A stretch of DNA of 64,000 nucleotides, from contig PCDI01000001.1 of the NCBI GenBank assembly GCA_002778195.1, forward strand, positions 5,653,338-5,717,337. The letters run 5' to 3'. The stretch comes from Raffaelea ambrosiae. Taxonomy: Eukaryota > Ascomycota > Sordariomycetes > Ophiostomatales > Ophiostomataceae. Below are positions 1 to 11,321 of the stretch, piece by piece; within the stretch, counting starts at the first letter, position 1, and every line of letters begins with the position of its first letter. Below the pieces are notes generated by a model that worked only from the letters and a program-made list of their open reading frames with translations, had not been told where the DNA came from and did not search any database. Made by a program: the position numbers and the translations under genes.

Positions 1-255
1 ATATGTGAATGGCGTATCGCAATCATTTCAGCAATATTCCGGTTGCATAGTTTTGCATTATGAATGGCTAAAGCGGCACGCCACAAAATGCTAAATTACA
101 GCCTGAAGAGCTTATTTCAAAGGAGGACCTTGTTTCAGCGCACAATTTTTCATAACTGCAGACTACCGGCGCAGCGACGAGAATTTTAGGGACCATTTTC
201 GCGACTACGGCAAATCTAAACATTGTGCATTTTTATTTTGTCTACCCGTCTAACT
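1..255. other. Left-edge spacer
   Basis: AT-rich sequence downstream of the sulfatase stop codon. No coding pattern or repeat was recognised; it probably holds the 3' end of the sulfatase transcript. Confidence 0.5.
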
Positions 256-1842
256 CTAGCCAAACTCAGTTACGGTCTCATCAGCCTCCTTTGCCTTCAC
301 AGGCGCCCAGTGAGGACCGACATCGTTTCGCGGGGACAGGGGATCGAAATCAAACCGATCCGGCAGCCGCAGCCCCTCTTTCTGGGCCGTTTGTGTCGTC
401 ATGGCGCTCACTCCGTCGCGGAACAGCCACGGGTCGTTGGTCTCGTACTGCCATGCCTCCAGCGTCGCCCGCATGGCTTTGACCGTGTCTGCATAGGCCG
501 GGTCCGCGGCCAGATTGTTCACCTCCTCGGGGTCATTTTGCAAATCAAAGAGCTCTTCCGGTCCACGGAAGATGTACTTTTGCAGCCGTCGGCGGCCCAG
601 CATCACCTCGGGGGTATCAATCTTGGATGTGTCGTCGCCGTCTGTGGCGGTGGCACAGGCCGAGTTCCGGATCCCCTGCCAGCTCAGACTGTTGTAGATG
701 TCGGTGGCAAACGGGAAGTCCAGCCGCCAGGCAATGTTGCGGTGGTACTTGAAGCGGTGGCCGCGCATGAAGCGCGTGGGCCAGTAGTTCTGGACCTCGT
801 GGAAGGTGTGGGAGCCAAACACATGCTGCGTCCAGCGCTCCGGTCCCAGCGTCTCGTCTGCGCTCACGATTGGCAGGAATGAGCGACCCAGACGAGGCGG
901 CGACTGCAATGGGCCGCTGCCCGTGTCGACTTTGGTGCCCTCCTGGAAGCCTGCCCAGTCGAGAGTCGTCGGCAGGATGTCCACCCACGAGACCATGTTG
1001 GGGTTGACGACGCCCTGGCGGGGCGCATCGGGCTGGCGGACTACCAGCGGCAGCCGCACGCCGGCGTCGTAGAGCGTCGTCTTGGAGTTGACAAACGGCG
1101 CGCCGTTGTCGCTGATGAACATGACCAGCGTGTTCTTGTCGAGGCCGCGGCGGGCGAGCTCCTCGAGCACGAGACCCACGCCGACGTCCAGCCGGCTGAT
1201 CGACTTGTAGTACTCGACCAGCTCTTGGCGGAGCTCGGGCACGTCGCTGGAAAACTCGGGGATGACGACGTCGTCCGGCTGGTAGTCCGGCACGGGGATG
1301 TCCTTCACGTCCGCTTCGTCGTTGCCGAAGCCGCCGCGGCTGGCGTCCCGATGCGGGTCGCGGAAGCCAATGGTCAGGTGGAACGGCCGGCCGGTCTCGG
1401 CGGCTTTGTCGAGGAACTGTCCGGCCTCGGCGGCGTTCTTGCGCACATCGCGGGTCAGACTGGGCGCGTACCATTCCCAGGGATAGGCCTCCCTGGGGCC
1501 GACATGCACTTTGCCGATGATGCCGGTCTGGTAGCCGAGGGCGTTGAACACGCGCGGCACCGTCTCGACGTGGTCGAACGTCTGGAAGTGGCACCACCCC
1601 TGTTGCAGCCCGTACTGCCCGTTCTGGTGCGTGTGCAGGCCCGTGTAGAGCGTCGACCGGCTGCCGCTGCACGAGGCCGTGCTGGCATAGCCGTTGGTGA
1701 ACCGGGCGCCCTCGGCTGCGAGCGCATCGATGTTGGGCGTGTGGATGGCCGCGAGCCCGGTGCACCCCAGCATCAGGCCCAGGTCGTCGGCAATCAGGAG
1801 CAGCACATTCTTGTGCTGTGTGCCGTTTCCGGTGGCGGCCAT
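256..1842 (-). CDS. Sulfatase, heparan N-sulfatase (sulfamidase)-like
   Basis: Single-exon gene of 528 residues for an arylsulfatase-superfamily hydrolase. The ATG at 1842 is preferred over upstream starts because it leads directly into the first strand and the metal motif IADD (D19-D20). The activation motif reads C58-S-G-S-R62 followed by STLYTG, and then HQNGQYGLQQ, TGIIGKVHVGP and SDNGAPF. This order matches N-sulfoglucosamine sulfohydrolase, so a sulfated amino sugar is the likely substrate type (inference from family). Two oddities: the Pro normally third in the CxPxR formylglycine motif is Gly, and no N-terminal signal peptide is visible, suggesting a cytosolic enzyme. It is divergent from a sugar transporter across 523 bp, which fits uptake and then desulfation of a sulfated sugar. 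Other sulfatase substrates remain possible. Confidence 0.9.
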   Translation of the reverse strand: MAATGNGTQHKNVLLLIADDLGLMLGCTGLAAIHTPNIDALAAEGARFTNGYASTASCSGSRSTLYTGLHTHQNGQYGLQQGWCHFQTFDHVETVPRVFNALGYQTGIIGKVHVGPREAYPWEWYAPSLTRDVRKNAAEAGQFLDKAAETGRPFHLTIGFRDPHRDASRGGFGNDEADVKDIPVPDYQPDDVVIPEFSSDVPELRQELVEYYKSISRLDVGVGLVLEELARRGLDKNTLVMFISDNGAPFVNSKTTLYDAGVRLPLVVRQPDAPRQGVVNPNMVSWVDILPTTLDWAGFQEGTKVDTGSGPLQSPPRLGRSFLPIVSADETLGPERWTQHVFGSHTFHEVQNYWPTRFMRGHRFKYHRNIAWRLDFPFATDIYNSLSWQGIRNSACATATDGDDTSKIDTPEVMLGRRRLQKYIFRGPEELFDLQNDPEEVNNLAADPAYADTVKAMRATLEAWQYETNDPWLFRDGVSAMTTQTAQKEGLRLPDRFDFDPLSPRNDVGPHWAPVKAKEADETVTEFG

Positions 1843-2365
1843 GGTGGGCAGGTCGGTTGGGTGGCTGACCAGGCGGCCAGTGTCCCAATCACGGTCGGAT
1901 TTGATGAATGGAAAGATTGCGTGACTGCGGAGCAAAGACCCTTCCCAGAGGGCCCAAATTGTTGAGGCAAACCTGTCCCGCCTGGAAGGCTTGCGTGTTC
2001 TGATAGGATTGCCGTCGCAAGCATCGGCCCATCCGCCAAGCACCAAACGTCAACACTTGCGGATTGTCGGGGTGGAGAACACGGGCTGTCGGCAGCCATT
2101 GCTGGGTGGTTGTTCTGCGAGCTTTTTGCAAGCTTTTTGGGGAGCTTTCTCTTTGGGGCAAACTACAAGCCTTGGGCTGGCCTCCTTTGTCCCCCGGCAG
2201 CGTGGACTTCAGCTTTTTTAAATACGATGAGCATCCCTTGGCCCAGACACCGTGTGTGTGATGCGACAGGCGCAACAAGCCGAAGTAGCACATAACTACC
2301 CTTTTTTTTGTTCCTCTATTTGGGTTTTTTTCGGCGTTGTCTTTGTTGCCGATCTTGGGAGAAAC
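1843..2365. promoter_or_regulatory. Divergent promoter, sulfatase / sugar transporter
   Basis: A 523-bp spacer between the two start codons, the only room for both promoters. It has several T-rich tracts (for example 2299-2333). No defined operator was recognised. Confidence 0.5.
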
Positions 2366-4106
2366 ATGGCCAACTTACAGGCATGGCGGCAGACCACGCC
2401 ATACTTGCTGTTCTGCTGCGGCACGTACTTTATCGGTGCCATTCTTTTTGGCATGTAAGTACACACACCCTCCCGGTCTTCTCGCAGGCTGACGCGTACT
2501 GACTCGTCGAGTGATACGGGCTCCTTTGGCTCCCTGCAGGCGCTGCCGTCATTCCTCCACCAGTTCGGCTCCAAAAACGCAAAGGGCGTCTATGCTCTCC
2601 CGACTCTACACAAGTCTTTGATGAACTCGCTGCCATGGATCGGCAAGATCGTTGGCTGTTTTGCAGCCGAGCCCGTGATTGAGTTCACAGGGTACAGGAT
2701 CTCCATGTACATCGTCGCCCTTGTCCAGATCGTTGGCCTCATTAGTACGTGTCGGCCTCCTTAGCCACCCCTGGACAAGAAGCCGATGCCCACCTCTAAC
2801 ATCACAAAAGTCGAGATGACCTCGCACCACTGGGTCCAGTTCACCATCGGTCGCATCATTGCCTACGCTGCCGTCGGCCTCGTAGAGAATGCCGTCCCCT
2901 GCTACAATGCCGAAATCTCGCCCGCTGCCATCCGCGGCGTCCTCTCGGGCGGCCTCATGACCGTCACCTCCCTGGGCAACCTCTGGGGTGCGGGCATGTC
3001 GCGAGCCTACGTCAACGAAACCGCGAAACGAGGCTGGATGATCCCCGTGTCCATGCAGTTCATCCCGGCCGTGCTGCTCCTCGTCCTTGTTCCTCTCACT
3101 CCCGAATCGCCCCGATGGCTTGTCTTGAAGGGCCGGAAGGCAGAGGCAAAGAAGTCGCTCAACAAGATCCGACCCAAGCGAGACGTCGCCAGTGGATCGA
3201 CCGACGTGGAGATCGATGCCATCGAGCGTCTCATTGCAGAGTCGAAGCAGCGCGAAGACGGAGCCTGGGTGGACATATTCAGGGGCAACTACCTGCGCCG
3301 AACCTGGCTGGCGGCGACCGTCTTCATCATCCAGCAGATGAACGGCAACCAGTTTGTCCAGTCGTATGCTGCTACATTCTACGTCCAAGAGGGTCTGGGC
3401 GCCATGTCCTTCACGTACACGATTGTTGGCCAGGCGATTGGCGCTTTTGGCGCTGGCGTGGGCATCCTCCTCACTGACATCTGCGGTCGTCGGCCGCTTT
3501 TCGTGGGCGGCAGTTTCTTTGCTGCCTTCTTCCTGTACCTGGCATCTGGGCTGGGCCAGAACCCGCACCCCAACACCAACGAAACCAACACGATCATTGC
3601 CTGCTTCATCATCGTGCAGGCCTTTTGCCGTATTTCCGGGACAAACAATGCCTATTTGCTTGGCGCAGAGGTCGGCGGTGTGCGGCTACGAAAGAAGATC
3701 ATGGTGCGTCCTCTCCACGGCGAGCCTGTTTCGATGAGACGAGCCTCCTGCTAACACTATTATTTCGCAGGCATTCTCCACGGCTTGCGACGTTGTCGCC
3801 GCGTTCCTGGTCACCTTCGTCACGCCCTACCTCCTGCCGTCCATGGGCGTCAACATTGGTTGGATCTTTGGCTCCGTGGCAGCCTTTTCGATTGTCTGGG
3901 GTCTGCTCTTCTTCCCCGAGCTCAAGGCACGCTCGCTCGAAGAAGTTGACGAGCTGTTTGAGGCCAAGCTCTGGGCATGGCAGTTTGCCCGCTACCAGAC
4001 ACACGGCGAGGGTCGTCTGCTGGCTCGGATTGAAAATGAGGGACTGGTTGATGGAGACACTGCTGAGACGTCTCGGCCGACCAAAGTTACCGATTCGTAC
4101 CCTTAA
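2366..4106 (+). CDS. MFS sugar transporter
   Basis: Exons 2366-2454, 2512-2744, 2811-3703 and 3771-4106 give a 516-residue protein. It is a 12-TM proton-coupled sugar porter of the plasma membrane. Evidence includes FGIDTGSFGSL after TM1, a PESPRWL motif closing the sixth-helix region, GRRPL in the second half and a PELKARSLEEVDELF tail, all typical of fungal hexose/alpha-glucoside carriers. The second exon start restores the conserved DTG loop, which supports that splice site. The gene is head to head with the sulfamidase-like sulfatase, so its substrate could be a sulfated or desulfated sugar (inference). The substrate cannot be told from sequence alone. Confidence 0.9.
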
Positions 4107-4432
4107 TATAATTCTTTGAATCAAATGCCGGTTCTATCCCCCCTATGTTTGAACACTCTCCAACCTGAACGATACGCCCTCATCCGTGCCGCCTCGTCGG
4201 CCAAGTCGGTTCTTTCTGTAGCTCCAGTCCCAGCACGCAATTGCCCCATAAATGACGAGCAACACCTTCTTGCCTGGTCCCCACTCCGACGACCCGTAGC
4301 GTGCCCGACGAGCCGCACGCCAATTCTCGGGTCCGCGTGTTCTTGCAGCCTCTGCAGCATCCATTCCCAGTTGTACGGTGTAGACCGCTCGTCGCATCCC
4401 TGTTTTCTGTGAATTTCGGACTGTCGGCTGCC
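4107..4432. other. Intergenic spacer
   Basis: A 326-bp spacer between the transporter stop and the next regulator start. It holds the 3' end of one gene and the promoter of the other; no specific site was recognised. Confidence 0.4.
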
Positions 4433-7179
4433 ATGGGTTGCAAAGTCTGTCGAGCACGCAAGGTGAGCCTGGCCTACCGCCGTAGCGAGTTTTCTGATTT
4501 AGGGTGGGACTGCTGATACGAACGTGGGCAACCCGCGGCCAGGTCAAATGTGACGGTCGGGCTGGTGTGTGTTTGAACTGCGAGCGCCTTGGCCTCTCGT
4601 GCGACGCAGCCACCACCACTGCTGACTCGGCGGAGGTGACTCCAAGCCCGTCGAAGCGGCGAACATATCGATCGTGCGGGGGTTGCCGAAAAGCCAAAGC
4701 CAAATGCGATGGCAAAAGACCAGTCTGTGGCCGATGCCTGGCCAAATCAAGCCTCTGTGTGTATGATGCTGTGTCGCAGCCTCGCTGGACCCGGTCGATC
4801 GGTGGGCGAACCCCCCCGTCTGCCCCTGCCACTGAGCCGCTAGAGTCTGGGGGCGCAGTCGTACGGGACACCACAACAGACGCCGGCCAAGCAGCCGGCA
4901 GCACGGTCAACGACGCTACCATATCCGTAGACGATGGCTATTCATCCAATTTCAGCCCAATGATCTATCACCAACACGACCACATCCACGAGTCAATATC
5001 ATGGTGCGTTGTTGTTCCACCCATATGCATGGTACGAGGCTCTAACCACGGCAGGCTCTGGCATCCGCAGCTGCCGTCCACACCCGACTTGCTTCGTATC
5101 CTGGCTGATCACTACTTCAAGAATGTGCATCCCCTGAGATGCTTTGCCTTTTTGCACAAGCCAACGCTTATGCGGCAACTAGACCTGGGCATTGACTTTC
5201 GAGAGCGTGACGTCTCGGCTCTGTACCACATTGTGTTTGCACTTGGGGCGAAGTGAGCTATGCCTTCCGACCGAGAAGCAAGGTGAATGGACCTCACTGA
5301 CCTGTCAGATTCTATGCCCTGGACTACAGCAGCAATATTCGGCCATTGTCAGCCACGTTGATCCGCTCGGCTGGCAGTGAATGGGCAAAAACAGCCGAGA
5401 AGCAACTGATGGCAGGCTATGGCCGGGTCTCGGTTCCCAATCTTATGGTGAGCCGATTTCAGCAGGAACTGCTCCATGCATACCTGTTCTAATACAACGG
5501 CAACAGACCGCAGTTCTTCTGTACGACTACCACTACCGCCTTGGCCAATATGCCCATGCCTTGATCATAAGCGGTCTGACAACGCGCATGGCGCACGCCT
5601 TGCAGCTGAACTTGGAATACAATCCAGGGAGCAGAACACAAAGTGTGCTTCAGTCATGCACGGAAGCAGAAAGCAGAAAACGACTGATGTGGGCATGCTA
5701 TGTCATCGATGTCTGGGTAGGTAGCGGCGTGGACCAGCTGACCCTCATCCACGAGTCCGACCTCCACATCCGACTGCCGTGCAACGAGAGAGATTTTATC
5801 CTCCAGAAAACCAGCCAGCCACTGAACCTCAGCGAGCTTCCGAACGAGAGCGCCGGGATGATGGCATCCTACATTCACCTGGTTTCCATCTGGAAGCGAG
5901 TTGCTCGGTACGTGAGCCATTCGTGATGGGACATGGCTGAGGCAAACAATCGCTGACCACTGTATTCAGCTATGTCAAACATCTCGACAAGGCAAAGCTA
6001 CCCTGGCTGGAAGACTCGGAATTCTCACGACTGCGAGCCGAGTTGAACCACTGGAGGGCTAGTTTGCCACCAGACCTTGACTTTACCCCGTCTGGCATCT
6101 ACACGCGCCTCGAGTCTTCACAGCTTGGTGCACTGGCGTTGCTGCACTGCACATACCACAATGCAGTGCTCGACTTGTACCGGATTGCCATACCAGACCT
6201 GTTCAAACTACGCCATGCGTTTGTCTTCCCAACCAGACAGGCCAAGTTTGTCACTGAGCTTCGCAACGAATGCTACAAACAAGCCTGCCAGAAGTCCAGG
6301 GTGCTGGCAGAAGCTGCGGCCCGTGGCCCTCGTCATCTGTCGGACTCAATGACACCAATGTTTTCTTACAACAGCAGCCGCATCCTGCTGTACTTCTTAG
6401 CCAAGGTCTTTAGTCGACACAAAACAGGCGTCGATGTTTCGGTAGAAGAAGCAATCGGGTTGATTCAGAGCAATATCCGGGTGCTTAAAATGGCGACGCT
6501 CACAATGCCCATTTCGGAACCACTGGTAAGAGCATGACTGACTCTTGTAGATCAGAAAGTAGGCTAATACGTTAAGGTTATGGCCACAGAGAAGTGGCTG
6601 TGGAAGCTGCAGACTGGCTTCTCCAGAACAGACAAAACTGCACATGTTGGGCCGTCAGATCCTGCCGATGTCACAGAGTCCGGGCCGTATGCGTTTGTTG
6701 TATCTCGTCATCCATGATCAAGTCCCGTACTAACCAAACTGTATAGAGCCGATGACACACAAAATGACCCCCCTGTCGACACACCAGACGATGTTTTGCA
6801 CCCCCTGTCGCTGTTCCGGCTTGCCAGAAAAGCTGTCGACATCCGAGAATCTGGACAGGAAGGAACCAGCCTCCCCCCGTTACGAGAGACAGTCGACGAT
6901 AGGGATGCACGGCGCTATCCTCCACATCAAGGCGTTGCCAGTCCTGCTCAGCGAATCATCAATGGTCAATATGAAGCACATTCCTCCATGCTCGCGGTCA
7001 ACGCGCCACAGAACAACATATATCCGTCGACCTCGCCGAACGTGTCTCTGTCGAATGAGTCATACTACAATATGGATGGGATGAGTTTCAACAGCGAATT
7101 TCCTGTATTTGATATTCTCCATGGCATCAGCGACTTTGAAAACTTGGATGCTATTTTATCGCGAATCAACACAGCTTAG
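4433..7179 (+). CDS. Fungal transcription factor with two tandem Zn2Cys6 clusters
   Basis: Exons 4433-4462, 4543-5003, 5055-5252, 5309-5447, 5507-5907, 5970-6525, 6577-6686 and 6747-7179 give 775 residues in one frame. The first intron falls inside the first zinc cluster (C3, C6, C13, C20, C23, C30). A second complete cluster follows at C55, C58, C65, C72, C75 and C82 (CGGCRKAKAKC, then CGRC). A fungal-specific transcription factor domain lies in the middle, including the segment LGQYAHALIISGLTTRMAHA. Most family members carry one cluster, so the duplication is unusual. It is probably a nuclear activator or repressor of neighbouring catabolic genes (inference). The 51-nt intron at 5004-5054 is a multiple of three and could be retained. 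Confidence 0.88.
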
Positions 7180-7317
7180 TGATGAATAGCGTAATTAAAA
7201 CAAAATCATAAATGCTTGATTTGAACGACTAAACTGTACTTAAGTTGCCATCTGTGTAATCTTGGGATAACCTCAACGATGGAGCAAACGACAGCCATAG
7301 GAACGAAGCCTCCCCAG

Positions 7318-8884
7318 CTACACTGTCTCGAGCTTCTCTGGCTTGTCTTGTACAACCTCCACATCACTTTCCTGGCGAGACAGGCCGTCTATGACGTTTT
7401 GCCGCCGCCTCGATTTCCTCTCCATGTAGGCCACAGCCAGGACAAACACAAGCATGGCGAAGCCTGTGCAGATCATGGAGATGCTACCAATGTGCCAGTC
7501 TGGCGCCTGGGCGGTGTTGAAGAAGACGAGCGACCACCAAACGTAGAACGCAATAGCTGAGGAGAAGACATTAGCATATTTTGCTGGGCAGAGGCAAGCA
7601 CAGAGACTGGAAACTTACTCATGGCGTTCATCATTCCAATGATAACACCGCGCTTGCCGTCGTCCATGCGCATGATCTCGTTGGCCCATGCAAACAAAAC
7701 GGCACGGTATCCAAGCTGAATACCGTTCAGAAACAGGGCAAAGAACTTGGCAGCATGGTTGGGCGGCTTGAGCATAATGGCGCCAGAGATCACCGCTGTG
7801 AGCGACAGGAAGATGCCGGTCTGGATTCGCCCCATCGAGTTCTTCCGGAAGCAGTCGGCATACCAGCTGCAGCAGAGGATAGAGACCAGGCCGAGTGCGT
7901 AAATGGCCGTGGGGATGTAGTTGATCTGGGGAACGGAGTACGTGCCCAGAGACTTGAGCCATAGCGCCATGATGGCGTTGTCAGCATACAGCTCCGTGTC
8001 GCCGGCCAGTGCGGCGAGCATGGAGAGCAGATAGAACTCCCAGCTCGTGACCACGCGACGGAAGAGATCCCAGTTGAGCTTGCCGCGCTTGATCTTGGGC
8101 TCGGGCAGACGCTCAATGCACAGTTTCTTCTCCGCCTCGGAGAGGAGCTTGGTCCGCGTCGTCTGCGGATGTCCGGGGAACACAATGTACCCAAACGCCG
8201 CCACCGGAACCGTAATCAAAAAGTCGATAATGAACAACCAACGCCAACCGGCCATTCCATGCAGTCCGGCTGTGGACCACGTATGCATTAGTATGGGGTG
8301 GCGGGGGTTGAAGATTGTGATGCCAACTTACAGAGGTTGGTGTAGATGGCGCCCTGCAGAATGCCGGAAAACATGTTCCCCGCCACGCCGGACGCGGCAA
8401 AGACGGCCGTGCGCTTGCCCAATTCTTCACTGTTGTACCAGCTGCCCAGAATGTAGTGCGTGCCGACAAAGGTGGCCGACTCAAAGATGCCCTCGCAGAA
8501 GCGGATGGCCATGACCTGGTGCCACGTCTGGACAAAGGCCATGCCCAGCGTGAAGATGCCCCAGACGCTCATGGCGATGAAGAAGTAGAGATGGGGGGGC
8601 ACCTTTTGCAAGGCGATGTTGTTGGGGATCTGGCCGACGGTGTAGCCGACATAGAAGACCGAGTTGATCTGGTTGAGCATGGTGCCGTGCATGTTCAGAT
8701 CCTCCTTCATGCCCGACACGTAGGCGTTGCTCAAGTTGGATCTGTCTAGGTAATTCACCCAGTACATGAAGCAGACAAAGGTCATGATGGCCACATCGAG
8801 CTTGAAGACCAGCCGGCGCTCCTCCTTTGTGGGCGCCGGCTTGCCCCAGACGATGTCGCGGGCCTTGGAAAAGAAGAAGACCAT
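7318..8884 (-). CDS. MFS transporter, anion:cation symporter (Dal5/allantoate-permease type)
   Basis: Exons 8884-8332, 8269-7619 and 7556-7318 encode 480 residues. The N-terminal half shows FKLDVAIMTFVCFMYWVNYLDRSN split around the first helix, then YVGYTVGQIPNN and RFCEGIFES, the signatures of the ACS family that includes yeast Dal5 and Tna1. This family carries organic anions such as allantoate, ureidosuccinate, nicotinate and dipeptides. A later ATG-proximal extension upstream of 8884 is possible but not needed. The promoter holds three HGATAR sites. In this nitrogen-rich neighbourhood a ureide or carbamoyl-acid substrate is attractive but unproven. Confidence 0.88.
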
Positions 8885-9524
8885 TGTGTTAGTCGGGCTG
8901 GGCGAATCAGAGCCCACGAATAAGGATGACCACCAGCGTGGGAAGGAGCGATCGGCAGGAAGGAACGACCCGTACTTTGGGTGATGCAAAAGCGTTTCGA
9001 GGGTTCTGTATTTTACAAGTTTCTGTTTGGTCACCGACGAGGATCCCTCTTTGAATAATAAGAGTCTTATTGAGCATGGCCGTATGGAACAGCTCGGTGA
9101 TCTGCGACCTGCTTATCTCGTCCCATAGGGTGTGGGGTTGCGTAGCACGAACGAAATGGTCTCCATTCTGATACGTGCAGATAAGCAAAGGTGACGGCGA
9201 GACGGTACAATTACGACGGCCGTCGAGCGGCCTGGACGCCCAACTGTCGCCCACCGAGGATAACGGAAATTTACCACCTTATCAGGAGCAGGCCCATCAA
9301 CCACGGATCACCGAACAGGGGTGGCGCGGTCTTGATGTTAGGGGTATTTACTGCTGAGTATAGAAACAGCTCATGTTTTTACTGGGAAAGACCTTGTGAA
9401 AAGAATGCTATTCCGGGTTATGTGATTTTACTCAAATTAAGCAACATAAAATTGAGGCAAACGGACACAATCGAGTCACATCTGGACATGCGCCTGTCGA
9501 ACAGAATAGCAGACGGCAGCACAC
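8885..9524. promoter_or_regulatory. MFS promoter with three GATA sites
   Basis: A 640-bp spacer upstream of the Dal5-type carrier and downstream of the dioxygenase stop. HGATAR matches on either strand lie at 9113-9118 (TTATCT), 9179-9184 (AGATAA) and 9279-9284 (TTATCA). These fit AreA/NIT2-type nitrogen control by established consensus; occupancy is inference. Confidence 0.45.
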
Positions 9525-10775
9525 TCAAAGCCCTTCCACAAGAACACCATCCACCCTCGTCATACCAAGAGGCAATGCTGCCGAGACTTTATTCTTGGCA
9601 CTGGGGTGCTTGGCATGGGCCTTCTGCAACCGGTGGTTGTAGTGCTCGTACCCAGTCATGCCCTTCTCGTACTTTTCCTTCAGAGGGGTGTCGGCAGTAA
9701 TGAACTGAGGCAGAGTCGTAGTCAACTCATCCTGGTTGAGGCCAAAGAAGAAGGGGAGAGAATATCTGTCATGGGCACCGTCACTGTTGTTGCGGACACG
9801 GTGGACAGTACTTTGGAACACGTCATTCGTGAGTCGCGATGTCATGTCGCTGAGGTTGACCACAAAGCACTCCGGCTCTGTCAACTCGGGCCGGATCCAG
9901 TCACCAGCCTTGTTCAGAACCTCGAGGGCTTGTTGAGCGTACGGTCTCTGGGAGATAAGTGTCATGACTTTGGAGAGTATGCTTGTTAGCAAGACCAGCC
10001 GGGGTTTGCAGTAAATTTGGAGTCTTACGCTGAATGTCTGTGTGTGCACCCAAGCCTGTCTCGTTTTCTTCCGACGCATCCTGGGGGGGGTAGTGCAGAC
10101 AACGGACGCTCGCAATGGGATATGATATTTTCTTGTCGAAGTAGGACTCCTCGATGCCCATGGCGCGAGCCAGCACGCGAATGAGTTTCTTGGTCAGTCC
10201 CAAACAAGCCAGCTGGTACGCGGTAACACCTGTCTGGAACTTCGGGGCGACACCAGGCTGTGGCCACAGATTTTCTCGCTGGAGCAGTTTGGGGATGGAT
10301 GCTCTGTCAAGGCCCTGTGGATCGACCGACGGGTCGTAGGCGACACTGACGCCTTCCTTCTTGTCTGTGCCACTTTGAGTAAGTATGTTTTCTTGACCAT
10401 GGCACACAACAATAAGTGTGTCCACAACTAACCTCCTTTTCTCAAGCCGTCGACATTTGTGTAGTACATCTGCTCATATCCCATGTAGGAGGGAGAAGCA
10501 TCCTGGTGAATTTTCATTTTCTCCTCCATTGGCAGGCTGAAGAATTCCTCGAGGCCGTCAAATGCATTCTCCACGATCTTCCAATCAACACCGTGATTCT
10601 TAATGACGAAGAAACCGACTCTTAAGCAGGCATCACGGATCTCAGAGATCATTCGGTCCACTTCGTCCTCCGACGCATTGGGGTTGTTCAGCGCGGAGAG
10701 ATCAATGACTGGGATCTTATCAAAGTCACCGGCAACAGCCGTTGTCTGCGAAATTATGGTATGTCTAGACGGCAT
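9525..10775 (-). CDS. 2-oxoglutarate/Fe(II) dioxygenase (isopenicillin-N-synthase-like)
   Basis: Exons 10775-10433, 10364-10029 and 9967-9525 give 373 residues. An N-terminal DIOX_N region (IPVIDLSALNNP, then GFFVIKNHGVDW) is followed by the double-stranded beta-helix core. The iron facial triad is visible as GAHTDIQ and STVHRVRN, and the 2-oxoglutarate carboxylate contact as RYSLPFFFG. Splicing after the DIQ codon restores the strand LMTLIS expected next. It is a cytosolic oxidase or hydroxylase of unknown small-molecule substrate. The divergent neighbour at 11322 is a close paralogue: about 44 of 62 residues are identical by hand across the segment from GFFVI to RKGD. The pair shares one 546-bp promoter, so co-expression is likely. 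Confidence 0.9.
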
Positions 10776-11321
10776 GGTAATAGATTTCGCGGAGTAGACG
10801 CCACGTCCAACAGGGGTGAACAAATACTTTCTTCAATATGGCATCGAACGGTACGTGGATATCACGAGATTATCCGAGCTCCCTACAGGAATAATATCAA
10901 GGCAGTCGCCAAATCCACCGCGATTCGTAACACCACCGAGATCGATTCTGATGCGCTGGTATTCCCGGTATCCTGCTATCGTTGGCCGTGTGGGGTAAAA
11001 ACGGCCATGGATTGTCGTGCCACCAGAGATAAGAGCGGCGAGGCGAATAGCAACTCTTTCTTCGACTGTTAGCATGGTGCCCAGGTTCCGGTCTCGCCCA
11101 CACGGGCAGTCCCCTTCTATATCATAGGGCTGTGTCACGGACCACCGGAAAAGGACCCTTGCTTTCCTGGATCAAGATCTCCACTACGCCTTGCCAACAC
11201 CTACTTTTGGCTATCTTCATAGCAACTATTGATCGTGCAGCCTCCCCTGTAACACGCTCCACGACCCTCTATCTACATTGCTGCTCCTGTCCTGGATTGC
11301 ATCGATTATACGGGCCTCATC
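10776..11321. promoter_or_regulatory. Divergent promoter of the dioxygenase pair
   Basis: A 546-bp spacer between two start codons of paralogous dioxygenases. Short spurious ORFs in it lack family features. No clear operator was picked out. Confidence 0.5.
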
